Source: Dyadobacter sp. CY323
GTDB taxonomy: Bacteria; Bacteroidota; Bacteroidia; Cytophagales; Spirosomataceae
NCBI RefSeq assembly: GCF_021390245.1
Contig: NZ_JAJUXH010000018.1
Location: 1-64,000, forward strand
Length of the DNA: 64,000 nt
Direction: 5' to 3'
Shown here: positions 45,300 to 53,730 of the stretch, piece by piece
Layout of the letters: every line of letters begins with the position of its first letter
How positions within the stretch are numbered: position 1 is the first letter of the stretch
Notes under the pieces: model-generated
What the model was told of the DNA's origin: nothing
Seen by the model: only the letters and a program-made list of their open reading frames with translations
Databases searched by the model: none
Made by a program: the position numbers and the translations under genes

Positions 45300-45563
45300 A
45301 TGATGAGGACAGAAGAAGAAATAAGGCTGAACGAAAGTGTGAAAAGGCTCAGATTGGAGACTTTCGAAAAAGGTTATCCATTTATGTTAGTGGACAACGA
45401 AATCGCGCCGGATGGATTTATTAACGAATACTCTGACGGTTCTATGAAGCTAATGAAACTAGGCGCGGATAATCAGACAATCATTGAAGTAAGATCATTA
45501 AACTCAACGGAAATTAATCAGGTTCGGAATAGACATGGATTGCGTCAATTCCATTATGCCTGA
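45300..45563 (+). CDS. Putative antitoxin of a zeta-kinase module
   Basis: The 87-residue protein has a helical N-terminus (RTEEEIRLNESVKRLRLETF) followed by a beta region (PFMLVDNEIAPDGFINEY) and SMKLMKLGADNQ. No family was recognised, and it does not look like classical epsilon antitoxin. It sits directly before, and overlaps by 8 bases, a zeta-like P-loop gene, the usual antitoxin position. Antitoxin function is inferred only from this arrangement. A -7 box precedes it. Confidence 0.6.
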   Translation: MMRTEEEIRLNESVKRLRLETFEKGYPFMLVDNEIAPDGFINEYSDGSMKLMKLGADNQTIIEVRSLNSTEINQVRNRHGLRQFHYA

Positions 45564-46176
45564 GTTATATGTTATAACCGGCCCAAATGGAGCCGGGAAA
45601 TCCTCCAATGCCTTAGGCCTCCTTCCAGCTGGTCTTAGTTTGCCGGTTTTCGACGGAGACAAGATCTACTACCAGCTTCTAAATAAATACTACCAAGAGT
45701 GCAAAGTTCTAAAGTATGCGAAGGAAAAAGCTGCTTCGGAACTTGAATTGATCTTCCTGGAACAAGTTGATCTTTCGATGAAACTTCAAAAAAGTTATGC
45801 GTATGAAGGCCATTTTACAAATGAAAACTCCTGGTCTGTGATACGACGTTTTAGAGAAAATGGCTATAAAATTGTTATGATCTATTTAGCTCTTGAAAAT
45901 GTCGCTTTATCCCTTCAAAGAGTGGCAACGAGAGTTTCTCAAAACGGTCACCATGTCCCTCCGCTAAATGTCTATGACAATTTCTTCGGAAACATTGCGA
46001 TGTTAGATAAAAACCTGGCACTTATAAACCGCTTAATTGTACTAGATAATGGTGGCCCTTGTTATGTTCATATTTTGACGATCGACGAACAACAAGTAAG
46101 CTATAAAAGCGAAAATGAAATTCCCCAATGGCTAAGAAATAATATGCCAAATCTGCTACATATCCTTACAAACTAA
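45556..46176 (+). CDS. Zeta-toxin-like P-loop kinase
   Basis: The 206-residue protein starts MPELYVITGPNGAGKSS, with the Walker A loop at residues 9-17. A VFDGDKIYYQ segment follows, matching the FDxD site of zeta kinases. EGHFTNENSWSVIRRFRENGY and a late RVATRVSQNGHHVPPL carry the arginines expected around the nucleotide. Zeta toxins phosphorylate UDP-N-acetylglucosamine; related proteins have other substrates, so toxicity is unproven. The start at 45556 is preferred because it overlaps the upstream gene and fits the family N-terminus. Confidence 0.8.
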   Translation: MPELYVITGPNGAGKSSNALGLLPAGLSLPVFDGDKIYYQLLNKYYQECKVLKYAKEKAASELELIFLEQVDLSMKLQKSYAYEGHFTNENSWSVIRRFRENGYKIVMIYLALENVALSLQRVATRVSQNGHHVPPLNVYDNFFGNIAMLDKNLALINRLIVLDNGGPCYVHILTIDEQQVSYKSENEIPQWLRNNMPNLLHILTN

Positions 46177-46187
46177 GATTCAAATTT

Positions 46188-48008
46188 TCACAACCTCCCA
46201 TAACGCCAGCTAATCCCGGCCTGCCAGCCAAACCAGGACATAAGCTTGTCGCTGAAATCGAATCCGGGATAACCTTTTGGTGGGAATGTTTTGTAGCCCG
46301 GCTTTTTTTCTTTCACTTCATTTTGATAAACCGAAAAAGAAGGTCCGGCGAAGAGTAAGAACCGTTTGTTCAGCTTGTAGGTAGCGGCGGTCTGGAAAGA
46401 AAACAGATATGGGACATTTTCCCAACTCCCCTGGAAAATGTTTTGGCTCGAAAGTTCGGTGAAGAAACCCGCTTTTTTGAATGGAAAAAATTCCCGGCCG
46501 ATGCCCGCACCGAATACATATGCTTTTTTATCTGCTGCAGTCGAGGCTCCTGCGTTCAGGATGCTGTAAAACTTATGCGTCCCCATTTTCAATGCGATAT
46601 TAAATGGGACAATTTCGCTCGCGTAAATGGAAATGTTGGACGTGCTTTTCTTGATAAAATTAAACAGTCCGAAACTCACTCCTGCCGAACTATCTGCTAC
46701 ATTCACAATTCCCAATTGTACTCCCTTCAAATGTTTCGCATAATTGGCAGAGCCGACTTGCAATCCATGAAAGCCCTGACCAGCGAAATTTAATGCAGAA
46801 GATACCTGAATGCCGCGCGACTTACCTTTAACCACATTTGCTGCTCCGGCAACCTGGATTCCGTCAAACTCTCCCGACACCTGATTGTATGCCCCCGAAA
46901 CCTGAATTCCCTTCCCATTTTCGGTGATCAACCCGATTGCCCCGGAAATTTGTCCGCCTGCCAAGGCGCTTTTAGCCTGATTAATAAACCCGCTGACCTG
47001 AACGCCACTTACCTGTTTTTTAACTGAACCGCTGAAACCCGAAACTTGCACGCCATGCAGCGAATCGAGGATCTGGTTCAGAAAACCAGCCACTTGCACT
47101 CCTTTTACGTGTCCGGAAACCAGGTTGAATACGCCCGCGATCTGCGCATAACGAACATCCTGCTTGGAAATGTTGAAACCGCCGGCAACCTCCACGCCGC
47201 TCACCCCGGCAGTATACCCTCCCAAAAGATTGAGCGAAACCTTATTGACTACCTGCGAACTCATTCTTCCATGCGTTCCTAAACCCGGTGTTAACGAGGC
47301 CTGATACGGTAGCGAAACAAAGAATTTACTTATGTTCCGACTTTGAGCCCGCAATTTTGCCGATAAAAACAACCTTCCAAGCCAACTCGCTTCCCCTTCT
47401 GAATACCGGACGATCAGCGGATCGAGGTCAACTGCTTTTTGAGCGAGGCTTACCCGGATATGCGTGTTTTCCTGAGTAGCAATAACAATTGTCGTGTCAC
47501 TGTATCCTACCTTGCTGATGGTAATGTTGATCGGAAAAGCCCGGTCTTTGATTCGGAGCCTGAAATGACCATTATCCTCGGAAAGTGTGGAGATCAGCAG
47601 TTTTCTTGAATAAATACTGGCATAGTCAACGGGGGCGCGGGTTTCCAGATCTTCCACGTAACCGTCGATATGGACCGTTCTTTCCTTTTCAGCCGGCAGA
47701 ATGATCACGTAATCGCCTTTTTCCTTGAATTGATATTTCATCTTGAAAAGCTGGTCGAGCACATTGGCAACCGTCTTCCCCGTTGCCTGGACCGTGACCA
47801 GACTATCCCCGGGAACAAGGTTACTGTTGTACGAGAAATAGAATTTCCCCTGCTCTTCGATCATTTTCAAAACCTGAAAAACCGGTTGCCCTTTCACAGA
47901 AATGGTAACCGGTTTGTTCAGAAGGTTTTGAGCGACACCAAAATAAGGGATCACAATCAGTAATGCAGAGAGTCTCAGCCTCTTGAGTAAGTTAAAGGTC
48001 AAAATCAT
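46188..48008 (-). CDS. STN + carboxypeptidase-like + 16-residue-repeat envelope protein
   Basis: The 606-residue protein has a Sec signal (ending FGVAQ) and an STN domain at about 28-105 (FQVLKMIEEQGKFYFSYN). A carboxypeptidase-regulatory-like sandwich follows at 113-195 (VHIDGYVEDLETRAPVDYASI). About ten 16-residue repeats come next (GVQVAGFLNQILDSLH, GIQVSGAYNQVSGEFD) and then a beta-rich end with FLLFAGPSFSVYQ. The first two domains are those of sigma-regulatory TonB receptors, but no TonB plug or barrel is present. It lies 15 bases after fecR in a sigma-fecR operon, so it probably signals to that FecR. Confidence 0.8.
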   Translation of the reverse strand: MILTFNLLKRLRLSALLIVIPYFGVAQNLLNKPVTISVKGQPVFQVLKMIEEQGKFYFSYNSNLVPGDSLVTVQATGKTVANVLDQLFKMKYQFKEKGDYVIILPAEKERTVHIDGYVEDLETRAPVDYASIYSRKLLISTLSEDNGHFRLRIKDRAFPINITISKVGYSDTTIVIATQENTHIRVSLAQKAVDLDPLIVRYSEGEASWLGRLFLSAKLRAQSRNISKFFVSLPYQASLTPGLGTHGRMSSQVVNKVSLNLLGGYTAGVSGVEVAGGFNISKQDVRYAQIAGVFNLVSGHVKGVQVAGFLNQILDSLHGVQVSGFSGSVKKQVSGVQVSGFINQAKSALAGGQISGAIGLITENGKGIQVSGAYNQVSGEFDGIQVAGAANVVKGKSRGIQVSSALNFAGQGFHGLQVGSANYAKHLKGVQLGIVNVADSSAGVSFGLFNFIKKSTSNISIYASEIVPFNIALKMGTHKFYSILNAGASTAADKKAYVFGAGIGREFFPFKKAGFFTELSSQNIFQGSWENVPYLFSFQTAATYKLNKRFLLFAGPSFSVYQNEVKEKKPGYKTFPPKGYPGFDFSDKLMSWFGWQAGISWRYGRL

Positions 48009-48023
48009 TCCGAAAGATAAGTG

Positions 48024-49013
48024 CTATTTCAAAATGATTTGCTTTCCGTTATGTTGAACCTCCACACCCAATGTCGCACTGATCACCGACAAAATGCTAT
48101 CTAATGACTTTTGCTCAAAAGTCGTATTGATCGTCATCGTTCTGATGCTGTCGTTTTTGATGACGATATCCGCGTCGAAAGACTCACTCAAAATTTCCGT
48201 CAGGCGCCATAGTGGTGTGTAATCGCAGATCAGTCTGCCCGTCCGGTAGTATTTGTGAAATTCCTCTCTCGTTTCTTCTTTCGTAAACGCGGCACCTGAT
48301 TTGCTCACTGTCACTTTTTCCATCGGCCGGACTTTTACCATCCGCTGACTTTTAGCCACCTCTACCAACCCGGTTTCTACGATTACCTCCGTCTTTTTTG
48401 GGTTTTCTTTTACATTAAACGACGTCCCAACCACTTTCACAGTCACGTCGTTTACAGAAATGATAAATGGTTTTTCTTTGTTGGGTGTTACCTCAAAAAA
48501 TGCTTCTCCTGTGAGTGCCACTCGTCGTGTATCCCCCGTAAAATTTGCGGGATATGAAAGAGTCGATTTCTTGTTCAAAGTAACTACGGAGCCGTCGGGT
48601 AAAGTATCAATCAAAGTTCGTGTGCCCGAGCGGACTACCATTTGTTCCGGGTTTTTCTGATTGTAAAACAACATGACAGCCAGCCAACCGGCGCAGACAG
48701 TCAGCGTAAGCATTGCTGCGATGCGCAGGATGCTGAGTGGTCGTTTTGGATATAATGGAAGCACTTTGGGCTCTTCCTTAGTCGTTTGCGTCCGTGTCTT
48801 GAATCGCTCCCAGGCTGCATTCTCGTCCACTTTTGTCCGCGCTTCCAGCCGCCTGCTTTGTTTCCAGATCATTTCAAAATGCTCAAAATAGCGCTGATTA
48901 TCGTCACTATCCGAAAGCCACTGATTGATCTCGATCTGCTCTGCCAGAGTTGCCTCGTCCAGCAGGGATTTTACGAGCAGATCGTCCATATGATAATTTA
49001 GTTCTTGTTTCAT
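48024..49013 (-). CDS. FecR family anti-sigma factor
   Basis: The 329-residue protein has a cytoplasmic helical domain (ANATLAEQIEI-like start, then FEMIWKQSRRLEA). A membrane helix lies near residues 93-115 (ILRIAAMLTLTVCAGWLAVM). The FecR sandwich carries RSGTRTLIDTLPDGSVVTLN and EAFFEVTPNKEKPF. A C-terminal DUF4974/STN-like domain has YTPLWRLTEILSESF. It holds the upstream ECF sigma factor until a partner STN domain signals. The gene starts 6 bases after the sigma gene and is followed 15 bases later by the STN-repeat gene. Confidence 0.92.
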   Translation of the reverse strand: MKQELNYHMDDLLVKSLLDEATLAEQIEINQWLSDSDDNQRYFEHFEMIWKQSRRLEARTKVDENAAWERFKTRTQTTKEEPKVLPLYPKRPLSILRIAAMLTLTVCAGWLAVMLFYNQKNPEQMVVRSGTRTLIDTLPDGSVVTLNKKSTLSYPANFTGDTRRVALTGEAFFEVTPNKEKPFIISVNDVTVKVVGTSFNVKENPKKTEVIVETGLVEVAKSQRMVKVRPMEKVTVSKSGAAFTKEETREEFHKYYRTGRLICDYTPLWRLTEILSESFDADIVIKNDSIRTMTINTTFEQKSLDSILSVISATLGVEVQHNGKQIILK

Positions 49014-49019
49014 GACTGA

Positions 49020-49589
49020 TTAGATGAGGAAAAATAGAAGAAAGGATGCTGGCAGAAAATCGACCAGTTTGATTCTTAGAAGCCGCAAAGCCTTGCCCAT
49101 TTGATTTTCAACTGTCTTCACCGGCAACTGCAGCCGGTCCGCGATCTCCTGATATTTCAATTCCTCAAACCGGCTCATTTGAAATATCGTGCGGCATTTT
49201 TCCGGCAATTCCTTTAATGCATTTTCCAGCCTGCTTTCCAACTCGGAAAGTTCGAGCCCGTGCGAAGTGTTGTTACTGTGTTCCATGTGATTGATGGCGT
49301 ACGTGTGATAAGCTTCTTTGACTTTCAGGTGTTTGAGGTAATTCAGACTTTCGTGATAGACCGAACGGTAGAGGTACCCGCTCACAGATTCCCGGATTTC
49401 AATGTGGTCTGTCTTTTCCCATAACCTGCAAAACACATTCTGCACCATTTCTTCGGCCATGATATCGTCCCGCAAAATGGTGCAGGCATATGCATGAAGT
49501 CCTTTAAAATGCGACTTAAAAACCCTTTCGAATTCGGATTCCCTGTCCCGGCTTAAAACTGTTTGGTGATCCGCGATGGCTGCGTTCAT
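49020..49589 (-). CDS. ECF-type RNA polymerase sigma factor
   Basis: The 189-residue protein has region 2 (FERVFKSHFKGLHAYACTIL, EEMVQNVFCRLWE) and region 4 (ALKELPEKCRTIFQMSRFEEL, QEIADRLQLPVKTVENQM). It heads an operon with fecR and the STN-repeat protein, a classic cell-surface signalling set. A hydrophobic tail (VDFLPASFLLFFLI) is common in Bacteroidota ECF factors. A strong hairpin ends only 26 bases upstream of its ATG, leaving little room for a promoter, so read-through or a start inside the hairpin region is possible. Confidence 0.9.
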   Translation of the reverse strand: MNAAIADHQTVLSRDRESEFERVFKSHFKGLHAYACTILRDDIMAEEMVQNVFCRLWEKTDHIEIRESVSGYLYRSVYHESLNYLKHLKVKEAYHTYAINHMEHSNNTSHGLELSELESRLENALKELPEKCRTIFQMSRFEELKYQEIADRLQLPVKTVENQMGKALRLLRIKLVDFLPASFLLFFLI

Positions 49590-49614
49590 TGCACTGATCT
49601 GATTGTGAATAAAA

Positions 49615-49665
49615 TAAGCGCCCGACTTGGGCTGTTCATTGAAATGACAACCAGTCGGGCGCTTA
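49615..49665 (-). terminator. Long hairpin between the DGTPDKRY gene and the sigma operon
   Basis: The 15-base arms taagcgcccgact(t)gg and ccagtcgggcgctta are complementary with one bulge around a 20-base loop, followed on the - strand by a T-rich run. It fits a terminator for the gene ending at 49695. It also lies in the leader region of the sigma gene. Confidence 0.75.
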
Positions 49666-49694
49666 CCCTAATTATTCTCAGAAAATTCTTACGC

Positions 49695-50021
49695 TTAGTT
49701 CGGTTTCTTCGCCGCCTTATCCGCTTCTGTTTTATTGGTTTTGTACCGTTTGTCCGGCGTTCCGTCTTTTTTCAGGTTTTTGTTTTCAGCATAACGCTTA
49801 TCCGGCGTTCCATCGGCTTTCAGTTTTTTATTCTCCGCATACCGTTTATCCGGTGTTCCGTCGGCTTTGGTTTTCACGGTGATCGACGTTTTGTCTTTCC
49901 CGGTTTGCTTGGTGGCTACCGTTGTTTTGGTAGTGGCTTTTGCCGGAGTTGCCGTTTGTGAAAATGCGGACGCAGAAACAGTCAGCAATGCGAGCAGTAT
50001 CAATGCTTTCAGGTTTTTCAT
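49695..50021 (-). CDS. Small secreted protein with DGTPDKRY repeats
   Basis: The 108-residue protein has a Sec signal (ending SAFSQ), a Thr/Lys-rich linker and three tandem 16-residue repeats of the form KADGTPDKRYAENKKL. The Asp/Gly/Asn-rich unit could bind a cation or simply be disordered; no function is known. The lysine-rich mature protein is strongly basic. Similar repeat proteins occur in related Cytophagales, from memory. It is transcribed alone toward the hairpin at 49615. Confidence 0.7.
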   Translation of the reverse strand: MKNLKALILLALLTVSASAFSQTATPAKATTKTTVATKQTGKDKTSITVKTKADGTPDKRYAENKKLKADGTPDKRYAENKNLKKDGTPDKRYKTNKTEADKAAKKPN

Positions 50022-50186
50022 CTTCTTTGGATTAAAGTGCGACGTTTTGATTAAAAACTAAATGTAAACGTAACTACTAAAAAATCCAGCCAAAAATGTG
50101 TGTCAAATAAAATTTAATAGTGATTTAATGTAATTATTGTCTGTCCATTCACTGACATTACAAAGCACAAAAATCCACAGGCTACG

Positions 50187-50297
50187 GGTTTGATCATCTT
50201 CCACTGGCTGGGCACAAAATTCACTATCGAGTTCATGGGCCTATGGGAACAAATGCAGTCGTTGGTTAATTCTCAGCAAATGAAAAAATGGAGGTAA
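50187..50297 (+). pseudogene. Possible KilA-N domain gene fragment
   Basis: A + frame ending at TAA 50295-50297 contains HWLGTKFTIEFMGLWEQM, resembling the WL...TIEFLGLWEQL stretch of KilA-N domain proteins (phage or mobile-element DNA-binding proteins). Nothing else of that domain was found upstream or downstream. It is about 36 codons and abuts the stop of the opposing gene. It could be a relic or a chance match. Confidence 0.3.
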
Positions 50298-51569
50298 TCA
50301 CCGTTTCACAAACCTCAGTATACTTTTCCGGATCCCGTCAGTCAGCATTACGTGGTAAATGCCGGGTGAAAATGTATGTAGATCAACCTGGATTGTTTCA
50401 GCTGTTTTGTAAACGTCCGTTTTCAAACATTGCCCGTTACTGTTGTAAATGGAGATCAAAACCTCTGCCTCATTGCCTTCGTAGCTTACATTTACATAGT
50501 CTGAGGCCGGGTTTGGAAACAGAACGGTTTCTTTGTCAGTATCCGAAAATAAGACATACACAATGCGTGAAGGCGATTCGGTACCGTCCAAATCCACTTG
50601 TTTCAGCCGGTAATAATTCATTCCCGGCAAAGGATTTGAGTCGGTAAACTGATAATACATGGTTTCGCTGGTCGTTCCATTTCCTTCAACCTCACCGATC
50701 TTCTCGAATTGCAGGCCATTTTTGCTTCGTTCCACATCGAAATGACTATTATTGATTTCTGTGTAAGTAAACCATTTTAGTAAAGCAGTTTGATCCGGTA
50801 AGCTTCTGGCAGTCAGCTCCATGCCTGTTACTGGCAACGATCCGTCCACGGTAAATTCAGCGCGCTCGTACAAGCTCCATTTTCCGGCCGCATTTTTGGT
50901 ACGGATGAATAAATAATGCTTCCCGTCGGTCGTGCCCACCGGAACCTGAATGGAAAACGTTTGTGTGATCTGAGGCCCGCCCGAAGTCAGGGCCAGCGGC
51001 GATGCATTGCCTAATCCGGGATCTGAGTCGATGAAATATTCGGCCGAAGCAATATTCGTAACGTCCATCCCGGGTGCAGAAATGTAAAACATTCGCTTTT
51101 CATAAAATCCCCATCGTCCCCCACTTTTAACCCGGATATACAGGTTGTGAAAGCCCGCTGGAAGCTCATTCAAGGAAATTACACCCGAAAACTGCACATT
51201 CCCACCCGAAGCAGTTGTTAAAGAAACCCCTTTTCCCACGCCTGGATCGGCATCAATGAAATACTCTGCTGCTGTCACATTCTCCGCGTCCGCGGGAGCT
51301 GCTGCGACGTAAAACATCCGCTTTTCGTAAAGCCCCCAGATCCCGGTCTCATATCTTACGCGGAAATACAGGTTGTGAAAACCGTTTGCTAATGAATTGG
51401 TTGGCATCGTGAAATTCAGATTAACCAATTCGCCGGCACTGCCAACCGGTACATTCGTAGCCTTTCCAACACCCGGATCCGCATCTACGAAATATTCTGC
51501 ACGGTCGATATTCTGCGCCTGAGCTCCCAGATACAGGAGCCCAAGCAGCATGTATAAAATTGTCTTCAT
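50298..51569 (-). CDS. T9SS type A secreted protein with three AEYFIDADPG repeats
   Basis: The 423-residue protein has a Sec signal (ending GAQAQ). Three tandem units of about 75 residues follow, each opening with AEYF(I/V)D(A/S)DPG(V/L)G, with FHNLYIRVK in the middle and YEKRMFYI at the end. An Fn3-like module (ALLKWFTYTEINNSHFDVERS) and a type A sorting domain (FPNPASDYVNVSY to the C-terminus) finish it. It is likely surface-attached. It starts 12 bases after a beta-helix gene, so the two are co-transcribed. The ligand is unknown. Confidence 0.83.
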   Translation of the reverse strand: MKTILYMLLGLLYLGAQAQNIDRAEYFVDADPGVGKATNVPVGSAGELVNLNFTMPTNSLANGFHNLYFRVRYETGIWGLYEKRMFYVAAAPADAENVTAAEYFIDADPGVGKGVSLTTASGGNVQFSGVISLNELPAGFHNLYIRVKSGGRWGFYEKRMFYISAPGMDVTNIASAEYFIDSDPGLGNASPLALTSGGPQITQTFSIQVPVGTTDGKHYLFIRTKNAAGKWSLYERAEFTVDGSLPVTGMELTARSLPDQTALLKWFTYTEINNSHFDVERSKNGLQFEKIGEVEGNGTTSETMYYQFTDSNPLPGMNYYRLKQVDLDGTESPSRIVYVLFSDTDKETVLFPNPASDYVNVSYEGNEAEVLISIYNSNGQCLKTDVYKTAETIQVDLHTFSPGIYHVMLTDGIRKSILRFVKR

Positions 51570-51580
51570 ATCTGAATGTG

Positions 51581-52654
51581 TCAGTTATTTTTCCTTGCTG
51601 AAACCTGCACATTCAAACTTTGTCCTGGTGAAACGGTCGGATTGCTGATCGTCATATTGACCACGATCGGCAACCGTGCGCTGCGGCCGACAGCCCAGTT
51701 CAAGCTTCCCACAGCATCAAACAACAAACCGATATCTTTGCCGTCGCTGCCTTTGTTATCTGCCGGGCCGGAGGCGATTGAAAAATCCAGGTTAAAATCT
51801 GCTTTACCTGCGGTAATATCCGACTGCGAAGCCATTTGCGGATTTTCATTCGCGACATTACCTCCATTATTCACATTGTTTCCCGCCGCCCACGGTTCGT
51901 TCGTGCCGTTGCAGTCGAAAGTAAGGTTGTTTGAGAATGTAGAAAAAATGATATCGTTGTTACCAAATGACCTTTTTGAAAAGATGTTGTTACTCACCAG
52001 CAAATTCCGGCAGCTCGCGTTGAATGCGATAGTTTTGCTACCGCTGTAAAACACGTTATGGTTCACAATCACGTTGTTGCAATTAACAAGACTGCCAATA
52101 AAAGCTCCACCACCGAAAACGTTGTTCTGAATTGTTATGTCAAAATAGCCGTCATTGCCGCTGTTTCCTGCAATTCCCCCGTGGACAAAATTGCCTTCGA
52201 TAAGCATATTAGAGTATTTGGTACCCTTATTTGCCGAACTCATATGAATATAATTGAGCGAGTTACGGATAATTCGGAAGCCACTGTTATTCACAAAACC
52301 CGGCAATAACAAACTGTTTATAATCAACCCATGGATCTCACTTCCATTATTATCCCCAGCGACCTCCATGTTGTTTACGAATGTGATGTTACCGACTTCC
52401 GCCGTGAGCGGATTGTCTTTTGAGGGATAAAAACCCGGCCCGATCAGCGTGAGCGCCTTTTCGGCAATGGATACATTTCCATACGAATCCTGAGAGCCGT
52501 GAATATATAGCGTGTCTCCGTTCTGGGATTGATCAATGGCCGTTTGGAGATTATTAAATTGTGCGCCGCCATCGGCCCGGTTGTTTACGGTTCGGACAGT
52601 CGCGTTGGAATGGGTAGCGAACGCCACCAGGAATAAGAATACAACTTTTTTCAT
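51581..52654 (-). CDS. Secreted right-handed beta-helix-like protein
   Basis: The 357-residue protein has a Sec signal (ending SNATV-like). The LQTAIDQSQNGDTLYIHGS opening is typical of beta-helix proteins. About eight coil-length segments rich in Asn-Val/Ile-Phe follow (ITIQNNVFGGG, VIVNHNVFYSG, LLVSNNIFSKR). A C-terminal tail has VNMTISNPTVSPGQSLNVQV, without a recognisable type A domain. Such folds bind or cut polysaccharides, but no catalytic residues could be assigned. It is the first gene of a pair with the repeat protein at 50298. Confidence 0.75.
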   Translation of the reverse strand: MKKVVFLFLVAFATHSNATVRTVNNRADGGAQFNNLQTAIDQSQNGDTLYIHGSQDSYGNVSIAEKALTLIGPGFYPSKDNPLTAEVGNITFVNNMEVAGDNNGSEIHGLIINSLLLPGFVNNSGFRIIRNSLNYIHMSSANKGTKYSNMLIEGNFVHGGIAGNSGNDGYFDITIQNNVFGGGAFIGSLVNCNNVIVNHNVFYSGSKTIAFNASCRNLLVSNNIFSKRSFGNNDIIFSTFSNNLTFDCNGTNEPWAAGNNVNNGGNVANENPQMASQSDITAGKADFNLDFSIASGPADNKGSDGKDIGLLFDAVGSLNWAVGRSARLPIVVNMTISNPTVSPGQSLNVQVSARKNN

Positions 52655-52796
52655 GACTAATTTTTGATTGAATTAAGATGCGAACTTAGACCAGGCAGAA
52701 AAGAACAAAAAGCGGAGAACGGGATCAGTCGACAAACAACCCACCTCGTCGACAAAAGGTGTTTATTTGCATAATGAAATCTATGAAGCGTTCCTC

Positions 52797-53729
52797 ATGA
52801 ATATGCAACAACTGGAGTATATCGTCGCCGTCGATAACTACCGCCATTTTGTCCACGCGGCGGAACATTGCCATGTAACCCAGCCTACGCTTTCGATGAT
52901 GATCAGAAAGTTGGAAGAAGAACTGGCCGTTAAAATTTTTGACCGTACAAAACAGCCGATCGTCCCGACGAGCATTGGCCGGGATATCATTGATCAGGCA
53001 AAAGTCATTCTTTCCGAGGCTTCGCGAATGAATGAAATTGCCAAGCATTTTAATGGCGATCTGTCCGGCGAATTGCGGGTTGGTATCATTCCCACGATTG
53101 CTCCATACCTGCTGCCGCACGTTGTAAATCCATTTATTACCAATTATCCGGACATCAGGCTGCATGTTTCGGAGATGATTACCGAGCGGATTATTACAGA
53201 ACTCAAACTTGGCAATCTGGATGTGGGCATTATTGCCTCACTCTCGGAGGAAAGCAGCCTGCGGGAGATCCCATTGTACAAGGAACGATTTTATGCATTT
53301 GTGTCCGAGAATACCGGACTTTATGCCAAACAGTATATTTTACCCACGGATATTGAACCGAATGAACTTTGGTTGCTTGAAGAAGGGCACTGTTTTCGGA
53401 CGCAGATCCAGCGGTTGTGCGAGCTCAGCCGGAACAGCCAGTTTGGCAGCAGTTTTAGCTACCGTTCAGGAAGCATTGAAACGTTGATACGGATGGTAGA
53501 AAAAAACGGGGGGATTACCATTCTTCCTGAAATGGCGGTTATGGAGCTTTCGGAGGAACAAAAAAAGCATATCCGGCATTTTAGGTTTCCGGAGCCGGCG
53601 CGGGAAGTGTGCCTGATCGTGAACCGAGAACAGATGAAAACCAGGCTGATCGATGCGTTGAAAGCGGGAATTACTGCATATTTGCCACAAGAAATTTTTG
53701 AAACAAATACTGAAATACGCGTTTTGTAA
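52797..53729 (+). CDS. oxyR: Hydrogen-peroxide-sensing LysR regulator
   Basis: OxyR activates antioxidant genes when two cysteines form a disulfide. Using the ATG at 52797, the 310-residue protein has a LysR helix-turn-helix (QLEYIVAVDNYRHFVHAAEH, VTQPTLSMMIRKLEEEL). The redox pair is C199 and C208 in GHCFRTQIQRLCEL, the same numbering as E. coli OxyR. That numbering favours 52797 over the ATG at 52767. A methyltransferase gene begins 1 base after its stop. No katG or ahpC is in the window. Confidence 0.92.
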   Translation: MNMQQLEYIVAVDNYRHFVHAAEHCHVTQPTLSMMIRKLEEELAVKIFDRTKQPIVPTSIGRDIIDQAKVILSEASRMNEIAKHFNGDLSGELRVGIIPTIAPYLLPHVVNPFITNYPDIRLHVSEMITERIITELKLGNLDVGIIASLSEESSLREIPLYKERFYAFVSENTGLYAKQYILPTDIEPNELWLLEEGHCFRTQIQRLCELSRNSQFGSSFSYRSGSIETLIRMVEKNGGITILPEMAVMELSEEQKKHIRHFRFPEPAREVCLIVNREQMKTRLIDALKAGITAYLPQEIFETNTEIRVL

Positions 53730-53730
53730 G

